This document shows, in pieces, positions 16,227 through 25,412 of a stretch of DNA of 57,981 bases; positions within the stretch are counted from its first letter, which is position 1, and every line of letters starts with the position of its first letter. The stretch covers positions 1 to 57,981 of the forward strand of contig JAGXRZ010000063.1 in the NCBI GenBank assembly GCA_018335585.1, written 5' to 3'. A program made the position numbers and the translations under genes. The notes under the pieces are model-generated. The model was not told where the DNA came from and made no database searches. It was given only the letters and a program-made list of their open reading frames with translations. The stretch comes from Selenomonadales bacterium (GTDB lineage Bacteria; Bacillota; UBA994).

Positions 16227-17741
16227 TTGTGGGTTAAGCCCGTTGTATTGTGCGTTGACGATGAGCCGCAGAACTTAAAACTCTTAGAATTTACACTTAG
16301 TTCCGCAGGGTATGAGGTGCTGCTAGTATCTAGCGGGTCTGCGGCTTTAGACAAAGTTGCTCGCGTGCGGATTGACCTTATCCTACTAGACGTGATGATG
16401 CCGGGAATGAACGGCTACGAAGTCTGCACGTTACTTAAGCAAAATGAGGTCTTCCGCCATATCCCTATTATCCTCCTCACTGCTTTAACAGCGCGTGACG
16501 CAAGGATTAAGGGCATAGAGGCTGGAGCGGACGACTTCATCTCCAAACCCTTCGATTACGCAGAGGTGTTAGCGCGAGTTAAGGTGTTGCTCCGGGTAAA
16601 GGCGCTAAACGACCAGTTGGTTCATGCCTACGAGAGTGTTAACTCACTAACTTTGTTAGGAGAGAATGTAGTACGGTCTTTAAACCCACTGTCTTTTGAT
16701 TATCTAACTGCCATTGATAAGCTAGTGAGCCAGTTAATTAGGCGTAGCCCTGGTGACTTATATAGTCCCACCGTCATGCTTCTATGCCTCGGCGAGGGTA
16801 GTGGGGAGCGCCGTTGGTTTAGTTACCATGCTGTTAACGGCAGCGTAAGCCGCACAGAGCTTCATCTAGGCTCGTCGGGCGACCCCTTCTTGGATGAGCA
16901 TACGGGACAAGCCGGGTACAGTAATTCACCCCCTGTAACACTGCAGGACTCGCCCTTGTGTGCACAGCTAAAAGATAACGGTGTGGCCTGCGACAATTAT
17001 GTCTACCATATCGACCGCGAGTTAGCAGTGTTTGCGCTAGGTTACGGGCGTGAGACAACCCCTCATGACGTCATTGTGCTAGAAAACGCCGTGCGACAGA
17101 TAGTGTTCATCTCTTCACTCTCTCGGCAGTTGCAGGACACCGAGAATGCGTTCGTTTACACGGTGCATGCACTGGCACGCGCAGCCGAAGCGAACGACGA
17201 CGATACAGGAGAACACATCCTGCGGCTCGGTAGTTACTGCGCTCTCTTGGCGGAAGAACTCGGTGCTCCTGCTAGTTTCGTAACCGACATAAGGTTACAA
17301 GCCCCGCTACACGACGTAGGCAAAATTCACGTCCACCCTGACATTCTGCGTAAGCCTGGGCCGTTAAATGATGCTGAGCGCGCCGAGATGCGCCAGCATA
17401 CCTTGTACGGCGCGAAAATTGTGGGAGATCACTCTCGGCTAGCGATGGCGGCGTCTTTGGCCCTCACCCACCACGAGCGGTGGGATGGGAGTGGGTACCC
17501 TAATGGTCTTAGGGGCGAAGAAATTCCCTTTGAGGGGCGAATCTTAGCCATAGCGGACCAGTATGACGCCTTGCGCAGCAAGCGCCCTTATAAGAAACCC
17601 CTTTCACACGACGATGCGGTTCGCATCATAACTAAAGGTGACGGCAGAACAAGCCCCGAGCATTTTGACCCACGCGTGTTAGCAGCTTTTGCAGCCCTTG
17701 CCCCGCGATTTGCCGCAATCTACAGCGAGCTTACTGTTTAA
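16227..17741 (+). CDS. Response regulator with HD-GYP (c-di-GMP phosphodiesterase) output
   Basis: TTG start at 16227 with GAGGAGGG at 16212-16219; no other start gives the full receiver. Residues 1-125 are a receiver domain ([32 protein letters not shown]). A GAF-like or unrecognised middle region spans about 135-290. The HD-GYP domain at about 305-480 has [33 protein letters not shown] and [20 protein letters not shown] domains hydrolyse cyclic di-GMP, so phosphorylation would likely tune c-di-GMP levels and thereby motility or biofilm formation. Confidence 0.9.
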   Translation: MWVKPVVLCVDDEPQNLKLLEFTLSSAGYEVLLVSSGSAALDKVARVRIDLILLDVMMPGMNGYEVCTLLKQNEVFRHIPIILLTALTARDARIKGIEAGADDFISKPFDYAEVLARVKVLLRVKALNDQLVHAYESVNSLTLLGENVVRSLNPLSFDYLTAIDKLVSQLIRRSPGDLYSPTVMLLCLGEGSGERRWFSYHAVNGSVSRTELHLGSSGDPFLDEHTGQAGYSNSPPVTLQDSPLCAQLKDNGVACDNYVYHIDRELAVFALGYGRETTPHDVIVLENAVRQIVFISSLSRQLQDTENAFVYTVHALARAAEANDDDTGEHILRLGSYCALLAEELGAPASFVTDIRLQAPLHDVGKIHVHPDILRKPGPLNDAERAEMRQHTLYGAKIVGDHSRLAMAASLALTHHERWDGSGYPNGLRGEEIPFEGRILAIADQYDALRSKRPYKKPLSHDDAVRIITKGDGRTSPEHFDPRVLAAFAALAPRFAAIYSELTV

Positions 17742-17784
17742 GCCGGTCGACACGTGCAGGATGCACAAGGAGTGAGTACATGAT

Positions 17785-17950
17785 GTATGCCGATGTGACG
17801 ACTTTGACCACAGTTTTTTGAGCGTAGACATACCAAGCACAGCGATGAGCGCATTACGTTTAGACCCCGACGCTACCTTTCACTATCTCGGCGACACACC
17901 CCATTCTACACATTTTCACGGCAGATAGTGTTGTGGCCGACAAATTGTAG
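17785..17950 (+). pseudogene. Second relic of DUF2325 gene 3' end
   Basis: Segments match the tail of the 3974-5515 gene: GATGTGACGACTTTGACCA (parent ..DVLNFDPQ), then GATGAGCGCATTACGTTTAG, CTTTCACTATCTCGGCGACA (parent MSALRSFPDVALHYLHGT) and GACAAATTGTAG at the end. The final bases resemble the relic at 12285 more than the intact gene. Deletions and stops make it non-coding. It lies in the 334-bp gap before the chemoreceptor gene. Confidence 0.7.
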
Positions 17951-18075
17951 AGCACCGCCCTAAAATAACACCATTGCGGTTGCCGATCAAGGGGCAGCTC
18001 CACTTGGAACCCGTGCCCTGTCCGCTGTTTCAACTCAGTCTACGCTGATGTTACCCACGATGGGAGGAGAACGAC

Positions 18076-19647
18076 ATGAGGAACTCAATTGTCACAACCC
18101 TTGCTCTGATTGCGCTTGTTATAACAGCTATGGTTGCCACGGTTGCCTATTATCGCGTAACAGTCATTGGTGGGGAGGACGCCGCGTCTCGGCTGACAAT
18201 AGCTAGGAACTTATCAGAACTGCGGGCTTTACAGAATGCGAGCATGGTCTTTAAACAGATAAAGGTCGATATGCGCGACTCAATATTAGACCCGCAAAGA
18301 TATACTTTCTACGAAAAGCGGATTGCAGAACTCACTAGACAGCTGGAGAGCCATGTGCAGGCTCTTGAGGAGAACGCTTCCACACCTGCGCTTGCAGGTA
18401 TCGTCAGTAGCTTAAGGGCAGAACTCGAAGCGTTTTATGAAGTTGGTGGCCGCATCCTAAATCACAGCCGTGCCCGTAACTCGCGTGCGGCCACCGCGCT
18501 GTTGCTTGCTGAGTATATTCCTCTTGGAGAGAGAATAGTTGAGAGGATGCATCTCATTAATACCGAACTAAAAGGTGCCTCCGACCAAGCTTTAGCTAGC
18601 TTGCTGGCCTCGGCAACTGCCGCTAACCGTGCGACGATTTTTAACGTGTTTCTTAGCATTCTTATGCTGGCAGCAGTTATTGCGTATGTGTACTTTGGGA
18701 TAGTTAAACCAATGATCCGAATCAAGAGCGAGGTCGGGAAGCTCGCCAACGGGGATCTTTCTTCAAGTTATGAGCCGCTGCGCGACAAGAGTGAGATTGG
18801 GGATCTGTCTCGGGCGCTTTGTTCTACTATCGCTAATCTGCGCGGGCTGGTGGCCGCAGTGCAAAAAGCGAGTACGGCAGTGGCCACTGAAGCGCAAGGC
18901 CTCAACGGCTCTATCAAGGAAGTAGCCGTGGGGAACAACAGCCAAGTCGGAATCAGCAAGGAGATTTCGCAGACACTAGAGCATCTCGCGGGCGCGACGC
19001 AGGAGATTGCGGCTAATGCTCAGAGCGCCGCTTCGTCAGGAATCACGGCAAGGGATGCGGCACAGGACGGAACAGTGAAGATTACCAAGGCAATTGACAC
19101 TCTAAAGACCGTACAGGAGAGCGTGCTTAGCCTTTCGACAGTTTCGACTCAGATCGGGGGCATGGCAGCTGTAATCAACGACATTGCCGACCAGACAAAT
19201 CTGTTGGCGCTTAACGCGGCGATTGAAGCCGCGAGAGCTGGCGAGCACGGGCGGGGCTTCGCGGTTGTCGCCGATGCCGTGCGCAACTTAGCTGAACAAA
19301 GCCGCCAGTCAACTCGCGAGATTAGAGATCTAACGGGCACTGTATTAAAGAAGATCGACAGTGCAATTGCGCTAAGCACCGAAGGTGCAGAGGGGGCCAA
19401 AGGGGCGCAGGAGGCCTTGGCTAATATAACCTCAAGGATTAACGATATCGCCATGACAATCGAAGGTATATCGGCTGCTAGCGAAGAGCAGGCTGCTGCG
19501 GCCAACGAGGTAGCTTCTTCCATGGACAACTTTGGCGGGATTACGCATCAGGTTGCGGCGTCTTCCCAAGAAAGCGCAACGACGGCTCAACAGCTTAGCG
19601 AGTTAGCTGCCGAACTCCAGCGCGCCTCTGACAAATTCAGAATGTAG
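18076..19647 (+). CDS. Methyl-accepting chemotaxis protein, 523 aa
   Basis: ATG 18076 with GGGAGGAG upstream. Transmembrane helices at about 5-27 and 193-215 flank a four-helix-bundle ligand-binding domain. A HAMP domain follows ([20 protein letters not shown]) and then the cytoplasmic signalling coiled coil with the hairpin tip [20 protein letters not shown] and [17 protein letters not shown], which contacts CheA and CheW. No che or flagellar genes are in the window. It lies in the same orientation as the preceding two-component block. The end lacks a CheR-binding pentapeptide. Confidence 0.92.
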   Translation: MRNSIVTTLALIALVITAMVATVAYYRVTVIGGEDAASRLTIARNLSELRALQNASMVFKQIKVDMRDSILDPQRYTFYEKRIAELTRQLESHVQALEENASTPALAGIVSSLRAELEAFYEVGGRILNHSRARNSRAATALLLAEYIPLGERIVERMHLINTELKGASDQALASLLASATAANRATIFNVFLSILMLAAVIAYVYFGIVKPMIRIKSEVGKLANGDLSSSYEPLRDKSEIGDLSRALCSTIANLRGLVAAVQKASTAVATEAQGLNGSIKEVAVGNNSQVGISKEISQTLEHLAGATQEIAANAQSAASSGITARDAAQDGTVKITKAIDTLKTVQESVLSLSTVSTQIGGMAAVINDIADQTNLLALNAAIEAARAGEHGRGFAVVADAVRNLAEQSRQSTREIRDLTGTVLKKIDSAIALSTEGAEGAKGAQEALANITSRINDIAMTIEGISAASEEQAAAANEVASSMDNFGGITHQVAASSQESATTAQQLSELAAELQRASDKFRM

Positions 19648-19698
19648 AGCATATCGCACGATGCCGCATGGCGATTCAAAGAAAGGGCGTGCACTCCC

Positions 19699-20205
19699 GT
19701 GCTTAAGGTTCTTGGCGAGCACTCGCCCTCGCAGCTAAGCGAAGGAGCAAGTAGAGGTAGGCAGGTAGCCACGGCTTGCAGTGGCAATTACGCAACGCAT
19801 AGAGCATGGCTGCTAGATGTGTTGCGGGGTGAAAACGTTGTTTTGTGCCGCACTTCTGCTTTGGAGTGTCATGGGTTATTCCCTGGCTACCTTAACGAAA
19901 AACAAATTGATGTGTATTCCTTGGATCGAGGGAAGTACGAGAACATCAACTACTTTGTCGTCGATACGTTCGATGGGATTGAGGTTGTCCACTTTGGCGG
20001 CATAGCCTGCACGTCAATCAATCAAACGATTAATGACATGCTGGCTGATTATGACAACATTGATGAGCAATCGTTTATTGAGGGGCTAGGCTCTTACTAC
20101 TTTATGAACGGTGAAAGTTTTGAGGGGCTGGACATTGAGCCACGGAACATGGAGCGATTCAACGCCGTCAAGGATTGGGCTATTGGCTACTGGGATGAAG
20201 ATTGA
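19699..20205 (+). CDS. Paralogue of the AbiEi-like antitoxin
   Basis: Residues from about 28 on (SGNYATHRAWLLDVLRGENV, RTSALECHGLFPGYLNEKQI) align over the full length with the protein at 5542 (SGNYLSNREWFRDALRGQNV, YTSALECHQLFLGYLNESQI). The position matching the 5542 GTG start is GTA (about 19762), so the start here must be elsewhere; GTG 19699 is possible, giving 27 extra residues. Its AbiEii partner is missing: the next gene, 30 bp on, is fic. Either the antitoxin has a new partner or it is an orphan left by rearrangement. Confidence 0.62.
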   Translation: MLKVLGEHSPSQLSEGASRGRQVATACSGNYATHRAWLLDVLRGENVVLCRTSALECHGLFPGYLNEKQIDVYSLDRGKYENINYFVVDTFDGIEVVHFGGIACTSINQTINDMLADYDNIDEQSFIEGLGSYYFMNGESFEGLDIEPRNMERFNAVKDWAIGYWDED

Positions 20206-20235
20206 ACGGTAGATCACGAAAGGGTGTGTTTGCGG

Positions 20236-21045
20236 GTGACATATGACCGAGGCATTGCGTTGCTTTATGAGAAAGCCAACCGCTATAGAGATAAGATTGC
20301 AGCTGCACGTCCGTCAAGTGCACGCGAGGCCAAGAACCTCGACGAGTATTTCAAGATAGGGCTTACCTTCTCTAGCAATGCTCTGGAGGGTAACACGCTG
20401 ACCATCACCGAAACGAAGGTGCTGCTTGAAGATGGACTGACGGTAGGGGGCAAGCCTATAAGAGACTACTATGAGGCGACCGGCCACGCAAAGGCCTACG
20501 ACTTCATGCTGACCTTAGCAAGAGACCGCAACACTCCGCTTTCAGAGGAGCAGATATTAAAACTCCACAGGCTCTTCTATGCTCTCCTTGACGAAGACAA
20601 CGCCGGGGTCTACCGTCAGGTCAGCGTCTTTATCTCGGGAACCGACTATGTGCCGCCGGGACCGGATGTGGTGCCTGCCGCGATGCAGGTTTTTGTGGGG
20701 GAAATGAATGCACTGAGGAGATCAGTTCATCCTATCGAGTATGCGGCACGCCTTCACAAGGGCTTGGTCGACATTCATCCGTTTGTCGACGGTAATGGCC
20801 GCACGGCGCGCTTGCTCATGAACTTAGCGCTGGTCCAAGATGGCTTTGGTATTGCCATCATCCCGCCAGTGCTCCGCGGGGAGTATATCGATGCTCTGCG
20901 TGCGGCGCAACGGGCCAAAAATCCGGATGATACGCCATTTTTGAGGCTCATCGCTGAATGCGTGATTGAAACTCAGAAGGACTATTGCCGGTTGCTCCAG
21001 TTGCCGACGAGGGACGAAATCGGGGAAGGCTTGTTGCGCACCTGA
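20236..21045 (+). CDS. fic: Fic/DOC family adenylyltransferase (class II, N-terminal inhibitory motif)
   Basis: The start is taken as GTG 20236, matching the copy at 31832 (both 269 aa); TTG 20230 has better spacing to AAAGGG. The catalytic motif HPFVDGNGRTAR is complete at 181-192. The inhibitory motif (S/T)xxxE(G/N) appears as S47-NAL-E51-G52, so this is an autoinhibited class II Fic enzyme, which transfers AMP from ATP to target proteins when the inhibitory helix is released. A beta-flap segment (SVFISGTDYVPPGPDVVPA) precedes the active site. It follows the antitoxin-like gene and precedes an array of hairpin repeats and a serine recombinase. A near-identical copy lies at 31832 and a truncated one at 6861. 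Confidence 0.92.
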   Translation: MTYDRGIALLYEKANRYRDKIAAARPSSAREAKNLDEYFKIGLTFSSNALEGNTLTITETKVLLEDGLTVGGKPIRDYYEATGHAKAYDFMLTLARDRNTPLSEEQILKLHRLFYALLDEDNAGVYRQVSVFISGTDYVPPGPDVVPAAMQVFVGEMNALRRSVHPIEYAARLHKGLVDIHPFVDGNGRTARLLMNLALVQDGFGIAIIPPVLRGEYIDALRAAQRAKNPDDTPFLRLIAECVIETQKDYCRLLQLPTRDEIGEGLLRT

Positions 21046-21130
21046 CACCACCCCGGCCTGCCCGGCAGGCGGGTGCTTGACGCAGAACGAGGGCACGGAT
21101 ACTATTAGGTGGACAATCGGTTTAATCCAC

Positions 21131-21240
21131 GGTGTTTCGCCACCTATAAGAGCGAGTCGTGTATCCGGGTGTTTCGCCACCGACAAGGGCGAGTGGTCTA
21201 TTCGGGCGTTTCGCCGCCGTTAAGGGCGAGTTGTAATGCA
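21131..21240 (+). repeat. Three tandem 37-bp hairpin repeats
   Basis: Units start at 21131, 21168 and 21205 with consensus GGTGTTTCGCCACC-nn-AAG-RGCGAGT followed by about 11 less conserved bases. Each unit can fold as TCGCC...GGCGA. The array is directly followed by a terminator at 21239. A two-unit version lies at the same position in the 31.8-33 kb module. Possible roles are resolvase binding sites (res-like) or a repeat RNA. Confidence 0.75.
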
Positions 21241-21271
21241 ACAGGCACGGGCCAGCCGTGCCTGTTGTTTT
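21239..21271 (+). terminator. Strong terminator after the hairpin array
   Basis: CAACAGGCACGG (21239-21250), loop GCCAG, CCGTGCCTGTTG (21256-21267), then TTTTCG. Shared with the copy at 32800. Confidence 0.8.
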
Positions 21272-21281
21272 CGACGCAAGG

Positions 21282-21305
21282 CCCATTAGGGTATCCCCTA
21301 GTGGG
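21282..21305. repeat. Palindrome upstream of serine recombinase
   Basis: CCCATTAGGG (21282-21291), TATC, CCCTAGTGGG (21296-21305); one mismatch. It may be a recombinase crossover or binding site. Also present in the third module (about 32841-32865). Confidence 0.55.
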
Positions 21306-21416
21306 ACTGTTTGGCGTTGTCCCGTAGAGATTGAGCCGTATTAAGTGGGATATCCCAAATCATTTTGTGAATTCTTTGGTACAGTGCAGGGATACAGGAG
21401 AGGTGGAGAGAACTAT

Positions 21417-21983
21417 ATGCTAGTTGGATACATACGCGTTAGCACTGCTGAACAAAACACGGCTCGACAAGAGTCTTTAATGCGCGACCTTGGCGTCGAG
21501 AAGGTGTTTGTTGACCATGCCAGCGGGAAGGATTCTGCTAGGCCGGAACTCAAAAAGCTCCTCGACTTTGTGCGGGAAGGCGATTCGGTGGTCGTGGAGA
21601 GCGTGAGTCGGTTTGCGAGAAATACGCGCGAACTGTTGCATCTAGTGGCACTGCTGCATGAGAAGCGAGTGGAGTTTATCAGCCGAAAGGAAAACATCGA
21701 CACGAATTCTCCCGCCGGCAAGTTTATGCTGACTGTTTTCGGGGCTATGGCCGAGCTTGAACGGGATTATATACTCCAACGGCAAGCCGAAGGCGTAGCG
21801 ATCGCCAAGAGGCTGGGAAAGTATAAGGGCCGGAAGAAAATCGAGGTCGAAAAAGCTAAATTCCGCAGCGTTTATGAGGACTGGAAGACAGGGAAGACAA
21901 CGGCGGTCAAGGCGATGGCCCGACTTAACCTTACGCGAAGTACATTCTACCGACGAGTTCGGGAGTATGAGGCGGGCCAATGA
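21417..21983 (+). CDS. Serine recombinase (resolvase/invertase family)
   Basis: ATG 21417 after GGAGAGGTGGAGAG. The 188-aa protein has the resolvase catalytic domain with nucleophile Ser in YIRVSTAEQNTARQ, the SRFARNTREL segment and GKFMLTVFGAMAELERDYI (E helix), then a C-terminal HTH (GKTTAVKAMARLNLTRSTFYRRV). This is the Tn3-resolvase/Hin-invertase size class, which cuts and rejoins DNA at short inverted crossover sites. It lies downstream of the hairpin array and palindrome, its likely substrates. It may have shuffled the repeated fic modules. A truncated copy is at 32898. Confidence 0.92.
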   Translation: MLVGYIRVSTAEQNTARQESLMRDLGVEKVFVDHASGKDSARPELKKLLDFVREGDSVVVESVSRFARNTRELLHLVALLHEKRVEFISRKENIDTNSPAGKFMLTVFGAMAELERDYILQRQAEGVAIAKRLGKYKGRKKIEVEKAKFRSVYEDWKTGKTTAVKAMARLNLTRSTFYRRVREYEAGQ

Positions 21984-22052
21984 TGCGCCCTGGTTCGGTT
22001 GTTCGATTAGCAATGTCGGAGCGTCGCATCAATGTGACAAGGAGGTAGCTTT

Positions 22053-23024
22053 ATGACGCGCGATGATGGTAACTTGCCATCGTTTTCAGTAGTATCATAC
22101 TTCTGCGGCTGTGGCGGTTTGGATTTGGGCTTCCGCGGGGATTTTCAGTATCGGGGAGAGGCTTACCCAAAATTACCTTTTGAGATAAAGGCGGCATTCG
22201 ATAACAATGCTGCATGCATCGAAACCTACAATCGTTTTTTTGGCGAACACGCACAAATGGTAGACTTATCTGCTGCTGACGCTAGAACAATTGTAACCTC
22301 CGATTTGTTGATAGGGGGATTCCCTTGTCAAGAGTTCTCCTCGTGTGGGCCTCTTGGTGGGCTTGACTCTGAACGAGGGCAACTTTATAAAGCGCTCATC
22401 AGGTATATGGAGGTGCACCAGCCAAAATTAGTAGTCGGAGAAAACGTCATCAACCTAGAGCGAATGGAAAAGGGTAAGGTCAAGGAGGCTATTGTCAACG
22501 AGCTCCAAGGGGCCGGGTATAAAGTCGAGGTGTGGAAGCTTTACGCTCCCGACTATGGTATTCCTCAGAGACGAACCCGGTTGTTCTTTATTTGCGTGCG
22601 TGCCGACCTCGATGGGTTTCCGGCGCAACCAAGGGCTGATTTCATACACGAACAGCGGAGTATTGAATGGGCTATCGGCGACCTGGTGGAGGTGACGGAT
22701 GAGAGTGTTCCTAACCAGAGTCAGTATTTCGGGGCGTCGAGGGCGAAAAGGGGGAATGGGCAGGGTGATGAAAGCAGCAAAAGGGACAAGCCTGCATATA
22801 CAATACGGGCCAACCCTAAGTCGCGAGTTCAGTTTCATTACTCGCTTGACCGTCGTCTAACAGTCAGAGAGTGTGCGAGGATTCAGACGTTCCCAGATGA
22901 CTTCGTTTTCACTCATGCTGCCACTTCAAGCATATCGCAAATAGGCAATGCGGTGCCACCAGTGCTGGCTTATCGCGTGGCATCCTCCATAGCTGAATAC
23001 ATGAAAAGATTAAGAGAGGTGTAA
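22053..23024 (+). CDS. DNA (cytosine-5) methyltransferase
   Basis: ATG 22053 with AAGGAGG at about 22040. All main C5-MTase motifs are present: motif I FCGCGGLDLGF (17-27), motif IV GGFPCQEFS with catalytic Cys92, motif VI GENVINLE (129-136), motif VIII PQRRTRLFF (171-179) and motif X QIGNAVPPVLAYRVA near 300. The target-recognition region is short (about 190-260), giving 323 aa. It is the first gene of a tight four-gene unit with a GHKL ATPase and a nuclease-helicase, so it probably marks host DNA to protect it. Confidence 0.92.
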   Translation: MTRDDGNLPSFSVVSYFCGCGGLDLGFRGDFQYRGEAYPKLPFEIKAAFDNNAACIETYNRFFGEHAQMVDLSAADARTIVTSDLLIGGFPCQEFSSCGPLGGLDSERGQLYKALIRYMEVHQPKLVVGENVINLERMEKGKVKEAIVNELQGAGYKVEVWKLYAPDYGIPQRRTRLFFICVRADLDGFPAQPRADFIHEQRSIEWAIGDLVEVTDESVPNQSQYFGASRAKRGNGQGDESSKRDKPAYTIRANPKSRVQFHYSLDRRLTVRECARIQTFPDDFVFTHAATSSISQIGNAVPPVLAYRVASSIAEYMKRLREV

Positions 23025-23027
23025 AAA

Positions 23028-25412
23028 ATGGGGGGGCATGCTTCGGTTGATATTACCCCAAAACCGCGAATTCTGAGGACGCTAGGAGATATTCCGTTTC
23101 AGCCGTGGCAATGCCTAGCGGAGTTGATTGATAACTCGATCGACGCATTTCTCGCGAGCGAGGCAAGTGGGGAAAATGGCAAAGAGCAGAGAATTGTGGT
23201 CAACTGGTCGAATGACTCTGTCGGAACGGGTGACCGCACGGTGGAGGTTTCGGACAATGCGTGCGGGATGACCCTAGAACAACTACAGAACGCAGTGACT
23301 GCGGGATATACCAGTAATGACCCCATAAACCATTTGGGGCTCTTCGGCATGGGCTTCAACATAGCGACCGCGCGCCTCGGCGAGGTGACTACTATAAGGT
23401 CGACCTGCGCCGGTGATACCCAGTGGGTCGAGCTGACTATTGACTTTGGTGAGTTGATCAAGGCAAGGCGCTTTCTCGCTCCTGTTAGGATGCTGCCAAA
23501 AGACAATCCACTTGAGTCAGGGACAAAGATAATCATCTCCCAGCTGAAAGCCGGTATCTCTGATACCATGATTGCTAAGGAGAGCGATATCAGAAGGCAA
23601 TTGGAGTCAATCTATACCCCATTACTCACGACGAAGGATATAATGGTGCTAGTTAAGGGGCGGCAGCTGTCGCCCCGGAACCATTGCGTCTGGTCGGATG
23701 CCCGCTATGTGGTTCACAATCAAGCGAATGTCCCAGCAAGGGTGGACATTGACCGTGATCTAGGACACTCCCTATTCGATACCGAGAAGAATTGCTATCT
23801 CACAGAGGATGAGGCTGAGCCGTATTACACTGCTCAGTCGACCGGCGAGACCCTCCCCGGGAACATTGTGGAGCGAAACAAGCGCCTTACCGGTTGGCTG
23901 GGCATTCAACGTTACGCCGATCCGAACGATTACGGCATCGATTTTGTCCGTAACGGGCGCAAAATAAGGATTGCAGACAAGTCCCTCTTCTTCTACGACA
24001 ATCCCTTTACTGGAGCGAAAGAACTTCAATACCCTGTTGAGCTCGGATCAACTATCGGTGGCCGTATCGTGGGTGAGCTGCATGTGGATTACTTACTGCC
24101 GGTCTATCAAAAGAACGACTTTAACAAAGAGGATACTTCATGGGCTCAGACGGTCGAGGCGATTTGTGGGGTGGGTCCGTTCCTGCCTCAAAGGCGTAAA
24201 GCATTGGGTTTTCCTCCGGAGGTTACTTCACCGTTGGGAGTGCTGGCAAATGCCTATCGCCGTGTCGACTCTGGAACGAAGTGTTTATTTGCGCCGAATG
24301 ACAAGGCGAAAGAATACGCTGGATATTTTCGGAGCGGACGACGTGAGTATATTGATGATAGCCTTTGGTGGAAAGCCGCCCAAGAGGAAGACCAGAAACG
24401 TAGTACCGGGGGAACGAGGTTGACAACAGCGGTGAATCCAGGCGACGCGCCCTCCGACGATCCTAGTTCATACCTTCGGGGGAGTATGGGTTCAACTATC
24501 GGAAGCGGCAGCACACCTTCGATACCTACGGTGCCAAGTCCTCCTCTAGTGCCAGTGGTGACATCGCCTGCAATGGCGACATCTAAGCTTGATGAGCTTA
24601 TTCGTAACTCTGCCCAAGTTGGGCAGCTAACTGGGAAATATAGCTTCGGCAGAGCAGCCCCACTAAATGTTCGGGCTTATGAGCTGAAGATCGGCACAGA
24701 AATTCTCGCAAACGGTGAGCGCAAGCCCTGCTTCTTTTCATCAAGCGGCATTGACTGCACTTTTGTTTACGACCCGGCGCATCCCGTCTTAGCACAGTTC
24801 CCAATCAGCCCAAAGGAGCTGCTGCTCCAATATCTAGCCGAGAAGCTAAAGGCCCGAGACAACCTTGCTGATGTGGTTGAGGTGTTCTCTACCCTCGTTC
24901 AGAACACAATGCCAGAGGCGAAGATTGACCGACAGTCATTACAGGATCGGGCGGCGAAGGCCTTTGCCACGTTGCGGGAAAAGATGGTCGATGCACTGAG
25001 ACCGCAGGCTATTAGCGTACTGCAGTGTATACATGAGTCCACTGGCGACGTGGAGGACACCGTAAATCGGATGCTCTTCAACCCAGCGCTGATTCAACGC
25101 TTCCAGACATGTCAGGAGAGCGGATATGATGCGTTGGAGTACGTGCCGGAAAAAGCCCTCTTGCGCCTCGTTGACAGGTTCCCCGAACGGGTTTTCGATG
25201 GCAAGGTGGTCACTGCTCCATACACAAGTATTAGTTTCTCGGATGAGAAAGCTACGGAGCGGAGCCGTAATGAGTCAAAAGAGCGTGTTATGTCGTTCTT
25301 AAAGGACGCACTTCGGGTGATGGCAAATACAGGTTTTGGGCAGCGTGACTTGAAGAACGAGCTGTCTCGCGCCTCGCTGAGCATCGACTTTCTGTTGGGG
25401 GAGTTGGTGTGA
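23028..25412 (+). CDS. MORC-like GHKL (HSP90-type) ATPase, 794 aa
   Basis: Begins 3 bp after the methyltransferase stop, with AGAGAGGTG upstream. The Bergerat ATP-binding fold is clear: N box ELIDNSIDAF (32-41), G1 DNACGM (76-81) and G2 GLFGMGFN (104-111), then an S5-like domain with the conserved Lys region (LLPVYQKNDFNKEDTSW). A Pro/Ser/Thr-rich linker (about 480-530) separates a helical C-terminal domain. MORC-type ATPases in bacteria occur in restriction-modification-like operons and are thought to clamp or loop DNA. It overlaps the next gene by one base. Confidence 0.85.
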   Translation: MGGHASVDITPKPRILRTLGDIPFQPWQCLAELIDNSIDAFLASEASGENGKEQRIVVNWSNDSVGTGDRTVEVSDNACGMTLEQLQNAVTAGYTSNDPINHLGLFGMGFNIATARLGEVTTIRSTCAGDTQWVELTIDFGELIKARRFLAPVRMLPKDNPLESGTKIIISQLKAGISDTMIAKESDIRRQLESIYTPLLTTKDIMVLVKGRQLSPRNHCVWSDARYVVHNQANVPARVDIDRDLGHSLFDTEKNCYLTEDEAEPYYTAQSTGETLPGNIVERNKRLTGWLGIQRYADPNDYGIDFVRNGRKIRIADKSLFFYDNPFTGAKELQYPVELGSTIGGRIVGELHVDYLLPVYQKNDFNKEDTSWAQTVEAICGVGPFLPQRRKALGFPPEVTSPLGVLANAYRRVDSGTKCLFAPNDKAKEYAGYFRSGRREYIDDSLWWKAAQEEDQKRSTGGTRLTTAVNPGDAPSDDPSSYLRGSMGSTIGSGSTPSIPTVPSPPLVPVVTSPAMATSKLDELIRNSAQVGQLTGKYSFGRAAPLNVRAYELKIGTEILANGERKPCFFSSSGIDCTFVYDPAHPVLAQFPISPKELLLQYLAEKLKARDNLADVVEVFSTLVQNTMPEAKIDRQSLQDRAAKAFATLREKMVDALRPQAISVLQCIHESTGDVEDTVNRMLFNPALIQRFQTCQESGYDALEYVPEKALLRLVDRFPERVFDGKVVTAPYTSISFSDEKATERSRNESKERVMSFLKDALRVMANTGFGQRDLKNELSRASLSIDFLLGELV

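Noticed and set aside
21131-21240. CRISPR-like array
   Set aside because: Units are contiguous 37-bp repeats that each diverge slightly, with no unique spacers and no cas genes.
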